Positions 53,096-62,406 of a stretch of 64,000 nt of DNA are shown one piece after another. Every line of letters starts with the position of its first letter. The first letter of the stretch is position 1. Below the pieces are notes generated by a model. The model did not search any database and was not told the DNA's origin. It saw only the letters and a program-made list of their open reading frames with translations. The DNA is taken from NCBI RefSeq assembly GCF_001590785.1, contig NZ_LTAO01000038.1, forward strand, positions 1 to 64,000. Direction: 5' to 3'. The DNA comes from Alkalihalobacillus trypoxylicola. GTDB taxonomy: Bacteria; Bacillota; Bacilli; Bacillales; Bacillaceae_D. A program made the position numbers and the translations under genes.

Positions 53096-53914
53096 ATGAG
53101 TAGAAGAATGGGTGCACTGTTACTTGCTAGTATTGTTTTTATGATAGCTGATCCGATAAGGGCTAATCTTCAAGGTGAACCAATTTCTGATATTTATTTA
53201 ACGGTTGTTGGTATTCTGATGATGATACTCATTATCACGATTAGTACATTTTTTATCAAGTATCACCTCCGTAAAAAAGAATTGGAGCGGATTAAAAAAG
53301 ATGATTCTCAAGAAGAATTAAACATAGAGTCACTAAATCAAGGTGAATATGTTTATCAAGAACCATATTGGATCATTCATCATTTTCCTGTACAAATTTT
53401 TAACGCAGAAAAGGAGGCAATTGCCAGCCTCCAGATTACATTTAAAAATAGCTATGAAAAGTGGGTTACTTTACTAGGAATTATGAATTACCGAAATATT
53501 GAAGTGAAGGACCTTAGAAATGGTGATATTATCTACTTCGAGCATCTACCCATTCGGCAATCATTTTGGCGTGACCGTTGGAAGGTGACCAAAAACGGAG
53601 AACGATATGCTGATTTTTCAGTAGCACCTGTATCCAAGAGGCAAGTGCAGAACCAAATATTATGTTTTTATCAATCAAATAATGGAAAGCAATATGAAAT
53701 AGTAAATCCAAGGTTAAGTTTAGAAACGGAGATTAAACCCGAAAACGGAGAAATGATTTTCCAAGCTAAGCGTTCTTTTTTAGATATCAAGACAAAAGGG
53801 AAACAAGGCAACCGCGGTCGCAAGCACCGAATAGATGTAAGCGAGGATTCACCACTATCATTAATCGAACAAATAGGGATGTATCAACAATCTATCGTAA
53901 AAGTGAATCAATAG
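53096..53914 (+). CDS. Unknown protein with two N-terminal membrane helices
   Basis: I do not recognise a family. The 272-residue protein begins behind AAAAGGAGTG, has helices at about 6-22 and 30-55, a short charged cytoplasmic segment, and then a soluble beta-rich domain (about 85-230) ending in a basic stretch (KTKGKQGNRGRKHR). It sits alone between pucG and an ABC exporter; no link to purine metabolism is visible. Confidence 0.6.
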   Translation: MSRRMGALLLASIVFMIADPIRANLQGEPISDIYLTVVGILMMILIITISTFFIKYHLRKKELERIKKDDSQEELNIESLNQGEYVYQEPYWIIHHFPVQIFNAEKEAIASLQITFKNSYEKWVTLLGIMNYRNIEVKDLRNGDIIYFEHLPIRQSFWRDRWKVTKNGERYADFSVAPVSKRQVQNQILCFYQSNNGKQYEIVNPRLSLETEIKPENGEMIFQAKRSFLDIKTKGKQGNRGRKHRIDVSEDSPLSLIEQIGMYQQSIVKVNQ

Positions 53915-53992
53915 GTTATTAAATAAAATAATTCCTTTTTATAGTAAATATGTTACAGTGAAAAGGAAAAGTTTTCTAAAAAGAGGTGTAAC

Positions 53993-54766
53993 ATGAGTGC
54001 CATTATTTTAAACGATTTATCAAAAAGTTTTAATCAAAAATATGCCGTAAAAAATGTAAATTTAACCGTAGAGAAAGGGGAGCTTTTTTGCTTCTTAGGA
54101 CCTAACGGTTCTGGAAAGACAACGACCATTAAAATGATGACTGGATTATTAAAACCAAGCGAGGGTACGGTTAAAATAGCCAATATTAATATAGAAGAGC
54201 AGCCTATAGAAGCGAAAAAAAGAATCGCTTATGTCCCAGATCAACCTCTATTATATCCAAAGTTAAAAGGGCGAGAGTATTTAGAATTTATAGCAAGTGT
54301 GTTCGAAGTCAATCCAACAGATTATGAGCAAAGAATGCAAAAATATACCACTCTATTTTCAATAAATGACCGCTTAGAGGAACTAACAGAGGGATATTCA
54401 CATGGAATGAAACAAAAATTATCACTTTGTGCTGCACTTATCCATAATCCTGATATTTTGTTTCTAGATGAACCAACCGTTGGGTTAGATCCTAAAAGTG
54501 CGAGGGAAATGAAAAATTTACTAAGAGAGCTTTGTGACAATGGAATGACTGTTTTTATGTCCACACATATATTGGAAATTGCTGAACAAATGTGTGATCG
54601 AGTTGGTATTATCAAGCATGGTGAGCTTATTACCGTTGCAACAATGAACGAATTAAAAAAGGAACGAGGATCAGATTCTTCTTTAGAAGAGATATTTCTG
54701 GAATTAACAGCAGATGAAGAAGCACGCACATTTATATCTCATATGAAAGAGGAGGAAAGTGGATGA
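53993..54766 (+). CDS. ABC exporter ATPase
   Basis: The 257-residue ATPase has Walker A GPNGSGKTT, a Q-loop region (AYVPDQPLLYP), signature YSHGMKQKLSL, Walker B ILFLDEPTVGLDP and switch His in MSTHILE. It is of the ABC-2/CcmA export type. The stop overlaps the next ATG (ATGA), so it is coupled to the membrane subunit. Substrate unknown. Confidence 0.92.
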   Translation: MSAIILNDLSKSFNQKYAVKNVNLTVEKGELFCFLGPNGSGKTTTIKMMTGLLKPSEGTVKIANINIEEQPIEAKKRIAYVPDQPLLYPKLKGREYLEFIASVFEVNPTDYEQRMQKYTTLFSINDRLEELTEGYSHGMKQKLSLCAALIHNPDILFLDEPTVGLDPKSAREMKNLLRELCDNGMTVFMSTHILEIAEQMCDRVGIIKHGELITVATMNELKKERGSDSSLEEIFLELTADEEARTFISHMKEEESG

Positions 54767-56457
54767 GGCTCCTCTTAAAAAACTATTTCAAAAATGATAT
54801 GAGAGTTATAAGTTCGAAGCCTTCCGTCATATGGTCCTATATTATACTAGCCTTTTTTAGTGTTTTTCTTTTATTCTTTATAGGAAGTATGGTCGCTCTT
54901 TTTGCTCAGCAAATAACGGATGATACCCTTATATCCAGTCATGCTTATGGAATCTCTTTATTAATTTTTATGGTTAGTATCTTTACGATTCCACAAGTGT
55001 TTAATCGATTGTTTAGTAATCGAGATTTGGCGTTATTATATACATTACCTATACCGACTCAAAAAGTATACTGGTCTAAATTTATTTATAACTTTATAGG
55101 TGCACCCTTACTTTTTTTCCTTCTATCTACATTTATTTTAATCGTATTTGGGATTAGCTCGGGAGCACATTATTTGTATTATCCAATTGGTATTATAATG
55201 AACTTATTATTTGTTCTGTTTGGAATGTGTATAGCATACATATTAAATTTATTATTAGTTCAAATTATACCTACGAATAAAGCGAAAGAATTATTTACGG
55301 CGCTTACTGCTCTATCAGGGTTATTTGTTTATTTTTCCTTTCAGTTTTTGAATATTAATACATCAAGTGATGATTTAAATGCGATTGATTTCTCAGCTTT
55401 CCCAGCCATTCCTTCATGGTTACCTATGCAATGGGGAGGCCGTTTATTAGCGGATAGCTATCATAATCAATTTACTGGTATAACGATACTAAATGTAGCC
55501 TTAATCAGCGGTTTGACGATTATATTCATCTTACTTTCAAGCTTTTTAGTGAAAAAGGCGATGCTGAGAGGGTGGATTCAATTTAATGAAACAGCTAGTC
55601 GAAGAAGGAAGAAAAACAAAAAAATACATAAGCAGAAAGCAAAAATTAGTGGAAGGATTTATTGGATTGGAAAAAAGGAATGGTTGATGATATCAAGAGA
55701 TTTACGAGAATGGATGAGTCTTCTACCTGCCCTTTTTCTTATCTTTCCTTTCGTTGCTTTAAATGGATTCGGTAGTTGGTCTGACCTGCAATCGAGCCCA
55801 CATTTATCTTGGCCAACACTACAATTCTGTTTAGTTTTTGTTTTCACGATAATGACTGGGATGTTTGCAGCTACCTCTATTGCTAGAGAAGCTCATGCGA
55901 TTCATTTGTTAAAGGTATTGCCTATTAAAAGCTCTGAGATTAGTTATGGGAAATATTGGATGCATATCTTCCTATTCTCTGCTTTGGTCATATTTATGCA
56001 AATAGTAGCGGCAATCATTTTTAATTGGTCTTTCATAAGTACCATTCTAGGTTTATTAGCGGTTATTTATTATTTAATAGGTTCGACAGCAATTGGTCTA
56101 ATGTTTGGTAGTATAGGAGCAAAATATAATGCTGATAATCCACAAAATCGACTTTCAGGCGCTACTTCTTTTCTACTAATGATTACATTATTTTTCTACG
56201 GTGCCTTGAATTTGATTCCAACCTTTATCGTCTTCACCCCTAATGAGTTTATTACAATAATGGTTGAAGAATTTAGCGATTTAGGTTTCCCCTCTTTCCT
56301 CATTGGATTATTAGAATCTAGAGTTGAATTAGGCTGGCCCGTATATTTATTAGGCATCATCGTTGTTGGGGGGATGATGTATCTCTTTACATGGATATGC
56401 CTGAAAATATGCTCAAAAAATGTGGAAAAAGGTGATGTCATTACGTTTGATGACTGA
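54763..56457 (+). CDS. ABC exporter membrane subunit
   Basis: The 564-residue protein has about twelve hydrophobic segments in two halves separated by a basic cytoplasmic loop (ETASRRRKKNKKIHKQK, about 275-295). The layout fits the large 'putative ABC exporter' permeases rather than short ABC-2 permeases. FSNRDLALLYTLPIP and LLKVLPIKSSEISYGKY are internal repeats of a loop typical for the group. It forms an exporter with the ATPase it overlaps by four bases. A bidirectional terminator follows. Confidence 0.82.
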   Translation: MRLLLKNYFKNDMRVISSKPSVIWSYIILAFFSVFLLFFIGSMVALFAQQITDDTLISSHAYGISLLIFMVSIFTIPQVFNRLFSNRDLALLYTLPIPTQKVYWSKFIYNFIGAPLLFFLLSTFILIVFGISSGAHYLYYPIGIIMNLLFVLFGMCIAYILNLLLVQIIPTNKAKELFTALTALSGLFVYFSFQFLNINTSSDDLNAIDFSAFPAIPSWLPMQWGGRLLADSYHNQFTGITILNVALISGLTIIFILLSSFLVKKAMLRGWIQFNETASRRRKKNKKIHKQKAKISGRIYWIGKKEWLMISRDLREWMSLLPALFLIFPFVALNGFGSWSDLQSSPHLSWPTLQFCLVFVFTIMTGMFAATSIAREAHAIHLLKVLPIKSSEISYGKYWMHIFLFSALVIFMQIVAAIIFNWSFISTILGLLAVIYYLIGSTAIGLMFGSIGAKYNADNPQNRLSGATSFLLMITLFFYGALNLIPTFIVFTPNEFITIMVEEFSDLGFPSFLIGLLESRVELGWPVYLLGIIVVGGMMYLFTWICLKICSKNVEKGDVITFDD

Positions 56458-56482
56458 AGTGAGTAAGTGCAAAAGAAACTAG

Positions 56483-56523
56483 AAAAAGTCATATACGGCT
56501 ATCGAAGGCCGATATGACTTTTT
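56483..56523. terminator. Bidirectional terminator
   Basis: AAAAAGTCATATACGGC pairs with GGCCGATATGACTTTTT; A- and T-tracts on the two sides let it serve both the exporter and the convergent gene at 56527. Confidence 0.85.
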
Positions 56524-56526
56524 GAT

Positions 56527-57132
56527 TTAAAAAAAGTTGTTTTCTTCAATAGGTGATGTCTTGTTGGTAATCTTTTTATTCATCATCTGTTTTTCAAATA
56601 AATGTAGTTTCATTGCTTCGAGAATGGTGGTATTCATTAAAGTCATTTTGTTGGCAACGGCATATTTTTTAATCATCGGTGTAAAGCCTTGGATAGAGAC
56701 TAAGAAGGAGCTATTTGAACGAAGCTGTGCCTTCAAATTTTTCAAGTGTTCTAAATGCTTCTTTTCTATATTAGATTGAAAAATCATAACGGCTACTCTT
56801 TTTTTACGCTTTTGGATGAGCAGATATTGTGATTCTTCTTTTTCTAAATATTCTTGCGCTATGATTTTATATCCCTGCTTTTTAAAAAGATAAAAGAGAA
56901 GTGTACCTATTTCTACTTTAGTTAAATCTTTAATAGGTTTTAATAATAAGCTATTTCGTTCCTTAAGCATGGCTTTATACTGCTTAAGGCTTTTAATCGT
57001 AAATGTGATTAGGACAGCAAATAATGCATATATGGAATAGGTTCTATTATAGTGATAAATTTGTACTAAAGAGAAACCGATTAGAAATAAAAGAACTGGC
57101 ACAAGACGTTTCTTACGTTCTGATGAATCCAT
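56527..57132 (-). CDS. Membrane-anchored Mrr-like (restriction endonuclease-fold) protein
   Basis: ATG 57132 with AAGGAGG upstream is favoured over 57174. The protein (201 residues) has two N-terminal membrane helices (about 10-45) and a cytoplasmic domain that resembles the Mrr/restriction endonuclease-like fold: TKVEIGTLLFYLFKKQGYKII, then a strand with 'LLIQKRKKRVAVMIFQSN' and 'LRSNSSFLVSIQGFTPMIKKYA'. The usual D-(E/Q)xK catalytic set is not clearly intact, so nuclease activity is doubtful. Function unknown. Confidence 0.55.
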   Translation of the reverse strand: MDSSERKKRLVPVLLFLIGFSLVQIYHYNRTYSIYALFAVLITFTIKSLKQYKAMLKERNSLLLKPIKDLTKVEIGTLLFYLFKKQGYKIIAQEYLEKEESQYLLIQKRKKRVAVMIFQSNIEKKHLEHLKNLKAQLRSNSSFLVSIQGFTPMIKKYAVANKMTLMNTTILEAMKLHLFEKQMMNKKITNKTSPIEENNFF

Positions 57133-57246
57133 CTTGACATATTCCTCCTTGACGTTGTGTATATATATGACCAAAATTTCCCTCTATATTCTATTTTTTC
57201 TTACTCCTCGTTTTTTATACACGGTAAATAAACTTCCTATTAAAAA

Positions 57247-57422
57247 TGAATCAATTTCATGCATATCTTATAATGAAAACGGAGCGGTTAGGTTTTTGAT
57301 TTCCACTATAGGTAGAAGCTTTCCCAAGGGCTTGTCTTCAGCTAACTCTGACTACGCTGGGCTTCGTCAGAGTGGATCTTCAGACGGCGCTGACCCTTTG
57401 GGAGTCACTACCTACCGTTACA
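57247..57422 (-). repeat. Family F2 long-hairpin repeat, first of a tandem pair
   Basis: On the minus strand this reads as the other F2 copies: CGGTAGGTAGTGACTCCCAA, CTCTGACGAAGCCC...GTCAGAG, CCCTTGGGAAAGC, CCGTTTTCATTATAAGATATG and GAAATTGATTCAT at the end. Confidence 0.8.
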
Positions 57423-57426
57423 AAAA

Positions 57427-57677
57427 GTGAATTTGAAAATATTCAACTTATAATGAAAACGGAGCGGTAAGGTTTTTGATTTCCACTATAGGTAGAAGCT
57501 TTCCTAAGGGCTTGTCTTCAGCTAACTCTGACTACGCTGGGCTTCGTCAGAGTGGATCTTCAGACGGCGCTGACCCTTTGGGAGTCACTACCTACCGTTA
57601 CAATCAACATTCAAGACATTTTTTAAAATGAATGGTCGGTTTCGTTTCATTTATAGAACAATGATGAAATTCACTCA
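57427..57677 (-). repeat. Family F2 long-hairpin repeat, second of a tandem pair
   Basis: From about 57447 to 57602 it repeats the first copy with a period of exactly 180 and only two or three base changes, then continues with the F2 5' flank (GAGTGAATTTCATCATTG on the minus strand). The 605-base gap 57175-57779 holds these elements, the leader of allB, and no supported gene. Confidence 0.8.
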
Positions 57678-57779
57678 AATACTAAAATTTTAAAAATTCG
57701 TTAAATAACCTGCCACAAGAACATGATTTTTTGGATCATTTAGCTATGATAAAAGAAACCAACAATAAGGAGGAATCAA

Positions 57780-59102
57780 GTGGTGAGTCAAATGGATACG
57801 ATTATTCAAGAGGTAACGGTTGTTTCAGGGGATGGTGAATATAAGGCGGATATCGGAATAAAGGATGGAAAGATTAAACTAATTACGCTACCTGGTCAAC
57901 TAGGTGCAGCATCAAAAAATGTGATAAAAGGAAAAGATTTATATGCATTACCAGGCCTAATTGATGTGCATGTACACTTTAATGAACCAGGTAGAACAGA
58001 TTGGGAAGGATTTGAAACAGGAAGTAAAAGCTTGGCTGCAGGAGGGGTGACAACTTTCTTTGATATGCCCCTAAATAGTAATCCTCCTACTACGACAACA
58101 GAGAATTTCCAATTGAAAAATAGTAGAGCACGACATCGCTCACTTATTGACTATCGTTTGTGGGGTGGGTTAGTACCAGAAAACGGGCATCACTTAGATA
58201 GCTTAAAGAGTGCTGGAGTTATTGGATTTAAAGCGTTTATGTCAGAAAGTGGTATAGATGAATTTCAATCCTCAAATGATGAAATATTATTACAAGGAAT
58301 GAAAAAAATTGCGCAATTATCTTCTATACTTGCTGTACATGCTGAATCGAATGCTATGATTCACTTTTTAGAAAAAGAAAAGAAAACGGAAAATAAATGT
58401 ACGGTTCGCGATTATAGTGAATCTAGACCGATTGCTTCAGAGCTGTTAGCAGTAGAAAGAATTATCCAATATGCAGAGTTAACCAAGTGTCCTATTCATA
58501 TATGTCACGTAAGTAGCCGAAAAGTCATTCAAAGAATTTTAGAAGCTAGATCAGCAGGAACGAATATTACCGCAGAGACGTGTCCACATTATTTATTCCT
58601 ATCTCTAGATGAATTTGAAGATATCGGAAGTCTGGCGAAATGTGCACCTCCTTTGAGAGAGCGAGAAGAAGTAGAAGGGCTTTGGTTAGCTCTTAAAAAT
58701 GGAGAAATAGATATCGTTAGTTCTGATCATTCGCCATCGCCTCCTGATTTGAAAGAAGGAGAAACGATTTTTGATGGATGGGGAGGGATTGCAGGCTGTC
58801 AAAGTACACTATCAGTATTATTGACAGAAGGATATCATAAGAGGGGATTTACGTTATCTGAAATTGTTACACTAGTTGCTGTCAATCCAGCTAAAAGATT
58901 TGATTTATATCCCCAAAAGGGAGTTATCCAGGTTGGAGCAGATGCTGATTTGACTTTAATAGATGCGCATGAAGAATTCACATTAAAAAAAGAAGATTTA
59001 TATTATCGTCATAAAATAAGTCCTTATATAAATCAAACGTTCAAAGGAAAGGTAAAGTGGACGATTTCTAAAGGACGGGTAGTATTTAGTGATGATCTAT
59101 AG
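57780..59102 (+). CDS. allB: Allantoinase
   Basis: The start is GTG 57780 behind AAGGAGGAATCAA. The 440-residue amidohydrolase has the metal-site motifs [15 protein letters not shown], the carboxylated Lys in [22 protein letters not shown] and [12 protein letters not shown]. It converts allantoin to allantoate, linking UraD to AllC. It is separated from allC-pucG by about 5 kb of unrelated genes. The 5'-flanking F2 pair suggests rearrangement. Confidence 0.94.
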   Translation: MVSQMDTIIQEVTVVSGDGEYKADIGIKDGKIKLITLPGQLGAASKNVIKGKDLYALPGLIDVHVHFNEPGRTDWEGFETGSKSLAAGGVTTFFDMPLNSNPPTTTTENFQLKNSRARHRSLIDYRLWGGLVPENGHHLDSLKSAGVIGFKAFMSESGIDEFQSSNDEILLQGMKKIAQLSSILAVHAESNAMIHFLEKEKKTENKCTVRDYSESRPIASELLAVERIIQYAELTKCPIHICHVSSRKVIQRILEARSAGTNITAETCPHYLFLSLDEFEDIGSLAKCAPPLREREEVEGLWLALKNGEIDIVSSDHSPSPPDLKEGETIFDGWGGIAGCQSTLSVLLTEGYHKRGFTLSEIVTLVAVNPAKRFDLYPQKGVIQVGADADLTLIDAHEEFTLKKEDLYYRHKISPYINQTFKGKVKWTISKGRVVFSDDL

Positions 59103-59167
59103 GTAATAATTTTACTTCTAAGAGAACTTTCAAATAATCATATTATAGAAAATATTCTAATTAATTG

Positions 59168-59218
59168 TTGAAATATGGAGAAAGAGATCTTATACTAAAA
59201 CTACCATACTAGTATAAG
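59168..59218 (+). promoter_or_regulatory. gntR promoter with palindromic operator
   Basis: TTGAAA (59168-59173), a 17-bp spacer and TATACT (59191-59196). The palindrome ATACTAGTAT (59206-59215) sits at the expected start site. A wider inverted repeat CTTATACTA (59189-59197) / TAGTATAAG (59210-59218) overlaps the -10. A similar palindrome lies in the 62.2-kb promoter. Confidence 0.65.
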
Positions 59219-59242
59219 TAATGTGTAAGGGATGAAAGTGAG

Positions 59243-59929
59243 GTGAGAATGATTTCAACAGAAATTAAAAGAACCAATGGTTCAACTAGAGATTTTGTCT
59301 ATCATACAATAAAAGCTCAAATTATTAATTGGGAATTAAAGCCAGGTACGAAAATTTCAGAAAAAGAAGTCGCAACTCAATTAAAAGTAAGTCGAACTCC
59401 AGTAAGAGAAGCGTTTTTGATGCTAGCTCATGAAGAGTTATTAGGAGTGTATCCACAAAGTGGAACCATTGTATCGCATATTGATTTGGCTTTAGTGGAA
59501 GAGGGGCGGTTTGTCAGGCAACAAATTGAACGTGCTATTGTTGAAGAGGTCTGTTTAACGTTTAATAGTGAACAACTTTTTAAGCTTGAGAGTAATTTAA
59601 CGATGCAAGAGCTTTGCTTAGAAAAAGGCTCTCATCAGCGATTATTTGAATTAGATGAAGAATATCATCGAATTATGTTTGAAGGGTGTAACAAAGTAAG
59701 AACCTGGAACATGATTCGACAAATGAATAGTCACTTTGATCGGCTTAGAGTGTTAAGGCTTGTTGCTAATACTGACTGGGATGGATTAGTCTCACAGCAT
59801 AAACGTATTTTTGAGTATATTTGTCAAAAAGATATCGAGTCTGCTGTGCATGAAATGAGCATTCATCTTGAAAGAATATTGTACGAAAAAGATGAATTAA
59901 AAAAGCTATACCCCGATTACTTTCTGTAA
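59243..59929 (+). CDS. GntR-family (FadR/FCD) regulator, probably of uronate/glucuronoside genes
   Basis: The protein (226-228 residues; start GTG 59243 or ATG 59249) has an N-terminal winged HTH (LKPGTKISEKEVATQLKVSRTPVREAF) and a C-terminal FCD domain with metal-type His residues in LDEEYHRIM, SQHKRIF and MSIHLERIL. FCD-type relatives (UxuR, ExuR) answer to uronates. It is flanked by aguA downstream, and matching palindromes occur in its own promoter and that of the 62.4-kb binding protein, so it is probably an autoregulated repressor. Confidence 0.85.
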   Translation: MRMISTEIKRTNGSTRDFVYHTIKAQIINWELKPGTKISEKEVATQLKVSRTPVREAFLMLAHEELLGVYPQSGTIVSHIDLALVEEGRFVRQQIERAIVEEVCLTFNSEQLFKLESNLTMQELCLEKGSHQRLFELDEEYHRIMFEGCNKVRTWNMIRQMNSHFDRLRVLRLVANTDWDGLVSQHKRIFEYICQKDIESAVHEMSIHLERILYEKDELKKLYPDYFL

Positions 59930-59934
59930 CCCTA

Positions 59935-59979
59935 AGTGAATCATTATAAAGAGAGTTTCGCTTTATAAAGAAATTCACT
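59935..59979 (+). other. Hairpin between gntR and aguA
   Basis: AGTGAAT/ATTCACT and TATAAAG/CTTTATA form a two-part stem. There is no T-tract, so read-through into aguA is likely. A weak cre-like TGTAAGCGTTTAAT follows at about 59991. Confidence 0.45.
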
Positions 59980-60023
59980 CATTAAGAAATGTAAGCGTTT
60001 AATATTTTGAAGGAGTTGAAATC

Positions 60024-62117
60024 ATGACTGTTACTAATGAATTGGTATCGACCTATTTCAAGCAAACACCTGCATACAAGTGCTGGCTAAATTATGATTT
60101 AATAGCTAAAAATGATCGTTTAGAAGAATATAAAGAAATTTGTGGGGACTTTAACGTTTTAGGTGACACGCTTATTTATAAAAGTATTAAAGAGGAACTG
60201 ACGGTTGCACTCCATTCTATGTCTCATAAAGAAGAGGTAGCTGAATCCACTTTTGAAGATGCGACATTAATCATTAGTGATTCTGAGAGAGTGAATCTAG
60301 AGGACTATGGTGTCGAGCCTAGCTTATTTTCTTCTATAAATGAAGAAGGCTTTCTCATTAAATCTTTTCATAACGGTGAAAGAAATACGGTTCTTATTAT
60401 CGGTAAGACTGACAAAGGAAGTCTGTACGGAACCTACCATTTTTTAAGACTTTTACAAGGAAACGAGAGCATTGAAGCCTTACATATTTTGAATTCTCCC
60501 AAGAATAGAGTAAGGATGATGAATCAGTGGGATAATGTCGATGGTAGCATTGAGCGAGGTTATTCGGGACAATCGATCTTTTTTGAAAACGACCAAATAA
60601 CGTCTAATTTAGATCGCGTAAAAGATTATGCGAGACTACTAGCTTCTGTAGGAGTTAACGCTATTTCGATTAATAATGTAAATGTTTGGAAGGTAGAAAC
60701 ACACTTCATTACGAATCGGTTTATAAATGAGATTGCGGACATAGCCGGTATTTTCCGTGCATATGGTTTGAAACTGTTTTTAAGTATTAACTTTGCTAGT
60801 CCAATAGAATTAGGTGATCTGCAAACAGCTGATCCACTAGATAAAGAAGTAAAAAATTGGTGGAAGGAGAAAGCCGCAGAGATTTATAAAGTAATTCCTG
60901 ATTTTGGCGGTTTTGTGGTGAAGGCGGATTCTGAGCATCGACCTGGACCATTTTCTTATGATAGAAACCATGCAGATGGTGCCAATTTACTAGCAGAGGC
61001 TTTAGAGTCATTTGGTGGAATAGTCGTTTGGCGTTGCTTTGTTTATAACTGTATGCAGGATTGGAGAGATCGTAAGACGGATCGAGCAAAAGCGGCTTAT
61101 GAAAACTTTAAGCCTTTAGATGGTAAGTTTCATAGTAATGTTATTTTACAAGTGAAAAATGGTCCAATGGATTTTCAGGTAAGAGAGCCAGTATCACCAC
61201 TTTTTGGAGCGTTGCAACAGACAAACCAAGTATTAGAATTTCAAATTGCTCAAGAATATTTGGGGCAACAAAAAGACTTATGCTTTCTTGTACCTATGTG
61301 GAAGGAAGTTCTAGATTTTGATACGTACGCAAAAGGAGAAGGTTCAACCGTTAAAAAAATTGTGGACGGTTCGCTATATGATTATCAGATTAGCGGGATT
61401 GCCGCTGTTTCGAATATAGGAAATGATGAGAACTGGACAGGTAATACACTAGCTCAAGCTAATTTATACGGCTATGGCCGACTCATTTGGGATCCAGATT
61501 TAACTGCAGATGAAATTGCGAAAGAATGGGTGAGCTTAACCTTTGGAAATGACGACAATGTTCAGGAGCAGGTACTGTCCATGCTTATGGATTCTTGGGG
61601 AATTTATGAAAATTATACAACACCTTTAGGAATCGGGTGGATGATTAATCCTCATCACCATTATGGACCTAATGTGGATGGATATGAATATTCTAGATGG
61701 GGAACGTATCATTTTGCCGACAGAGATGGACTGGGTGTAGACCGTACGATTGAAACGGGAACAGGCTATACGGCACAGTATTTTAAAGAGAATCAGGAAA
61801 TCTACAATTCTTTAAGTGATTGTCCAGACGAATTTTTATTGTTCTTCCACCATGTTCCATATACGCACGTTTTAAAGTCAGGAGAAACGGTGATACAACA
61901 TTATTATAATTCTCACTTTAAAGGTGTGGAGCAAGTGAAAAGCTTAATTGAAAAATGGACTTCTTTAGAAGGAAAGATGGAAAAGCAACAATTCGAAAAT
62001 GTTCTTAATCGATTAGATATGCAATTAACCAATGCCAAGGAATGGCGCGACCAGGTGAATACGTATTTTTACCGTAAATCTGGTATAGAGGATGAAAAGG
62101 GTCGAAAGATTTATTAA
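60024..62117 (+). CDS. aguA: GH67 alpha-glucuronidase
   Basis: The 697-residue intracellular enzyme has the three GH67 catalytic carboxylates in the expected places: Glu304 ([10 protein letters not shown], general acid) and the pair Asp383 ([11 protein letters not shown]) and Glu411 (IAQEY), at the same spacing as in Geobacillus AguA. It removes 4-O-methylglucuronic acid from the ends of xylo-oligosaccharides. Its domains are the N-terminal alpha/beta region (about 1-155), the barrel (about 160-480) and the helical C-terminus. An AAGGAG site precedes the ATG. Liberated glucuronate would go to UxaC. Confidence 0.96.
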   Translation: MTVTNELVSTYFKQTPAYKCWLNYDLIAKNDRLEEYKEICGDFNVLGDTLIYKSIKEELTVALHSMSHKEEVAESTFEDATLIISDSERVNLEDYGVEPSLFSSINEEGFLIKSFHNGERNTVLIIGKTDKGSLYGTYHFLRLLQGNESIEALHILNSPKNRVRMMNQWDNVDGSIERGYSGQSIFFENDQITSNLDRVKDYARLLASVGVNAISINNVNVWKVETHFITNRFINEIADIAGIFRAYGLKLFLSINFASPIELGDLQTADPLDKEVKNWWKEKAAEIYKVIPDFGGFVVKADSEHRPGPFSYDRNHADGANLLAEALESFGGIVVWRCFVYNCMQDWRDRKTDRAKAAYENFKPLDGKFHSNVILQVKNGPMDFQVREPVSPLFGALQQTNQVLEFQIAQEYLGQQKDLCFLVPMWKEVLDFDTYAKGEGSTVKKIVDGSLYDYQISGIAAVSNIGNDENWTGNTLAQANLYGYGRLIWDPDLTADEIAKEWVSLTFGNDDNVQEQVLSMLMDSWGIYENYTTPLGIGWMINPHHHYGPNVDGYEYSRWGTYHFADRDGLGVDRTIETGTGYTAQYFKENQEIYNSLSDCPDEFLLFFHHVPYTHVLKSGETVIQHYYNSHFKGVEQVKSLIEKWTSLEGKMEKQQFENVLNRLDMQLTNAKEWRDQVNTYFYRKSGIEDEKGRKIY

Positions 62118-62175
62118 GAAATTCTACAAATAAACATTATTTATTAGAACATTTTAATATTTTTCATAACCTATA

Positions 62176-62229
62176 TTGACTTTTCAGAATATTGAGCTTA
62201 TCATTTATGTAGATTACTAGTATACTAGT
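62176..62229 (+). promoter_or_regulatory. Promoter of the 62.4-kb transporter gene with GntR-type palindrome
   Basis: TTGACT (62176-62181), 17-bp spacer, TATCAT (62199-62204). The perfect 14-bp palindrome ACTAGTATACTAGT (62216-62229) covers the start region and shares ACTAGT with the gntR operator. Confidence 0.7.
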
Positions 62230-62291
62230 TAGATTAGTATATCAAAAAGCTGATTTTGTAGTTAAATGACGAATAAAGGTAGATATTAAAA

Positions 62292-62334
62292 TGTTAACGG
62301 TTACAAAATGTGGTTATAAATTTAACCGCTTTCA
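62292..62334 (+). promoter_or_regulatory. Two cre-like sites in the leader of the 62.4-kb gene
   Basis: TGTTAACGGTTACA (62292-62305) fits all fixed positions of TGNNANCGNTNNCA. On the other strand TGAAAGCGGTTAAA (62321-62334) fits with one mismatch. Both are downstream of the promoter, a typical roadblock position for CcpA. Confidence 0.6.
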
Positions 62335-62406
62335 AAACAGGAGGTGAAGATAGGTTTATTGGTAAAAGGTTAAATACGAATATATATTTTGAGGGGGAGC
62401 TCAATT

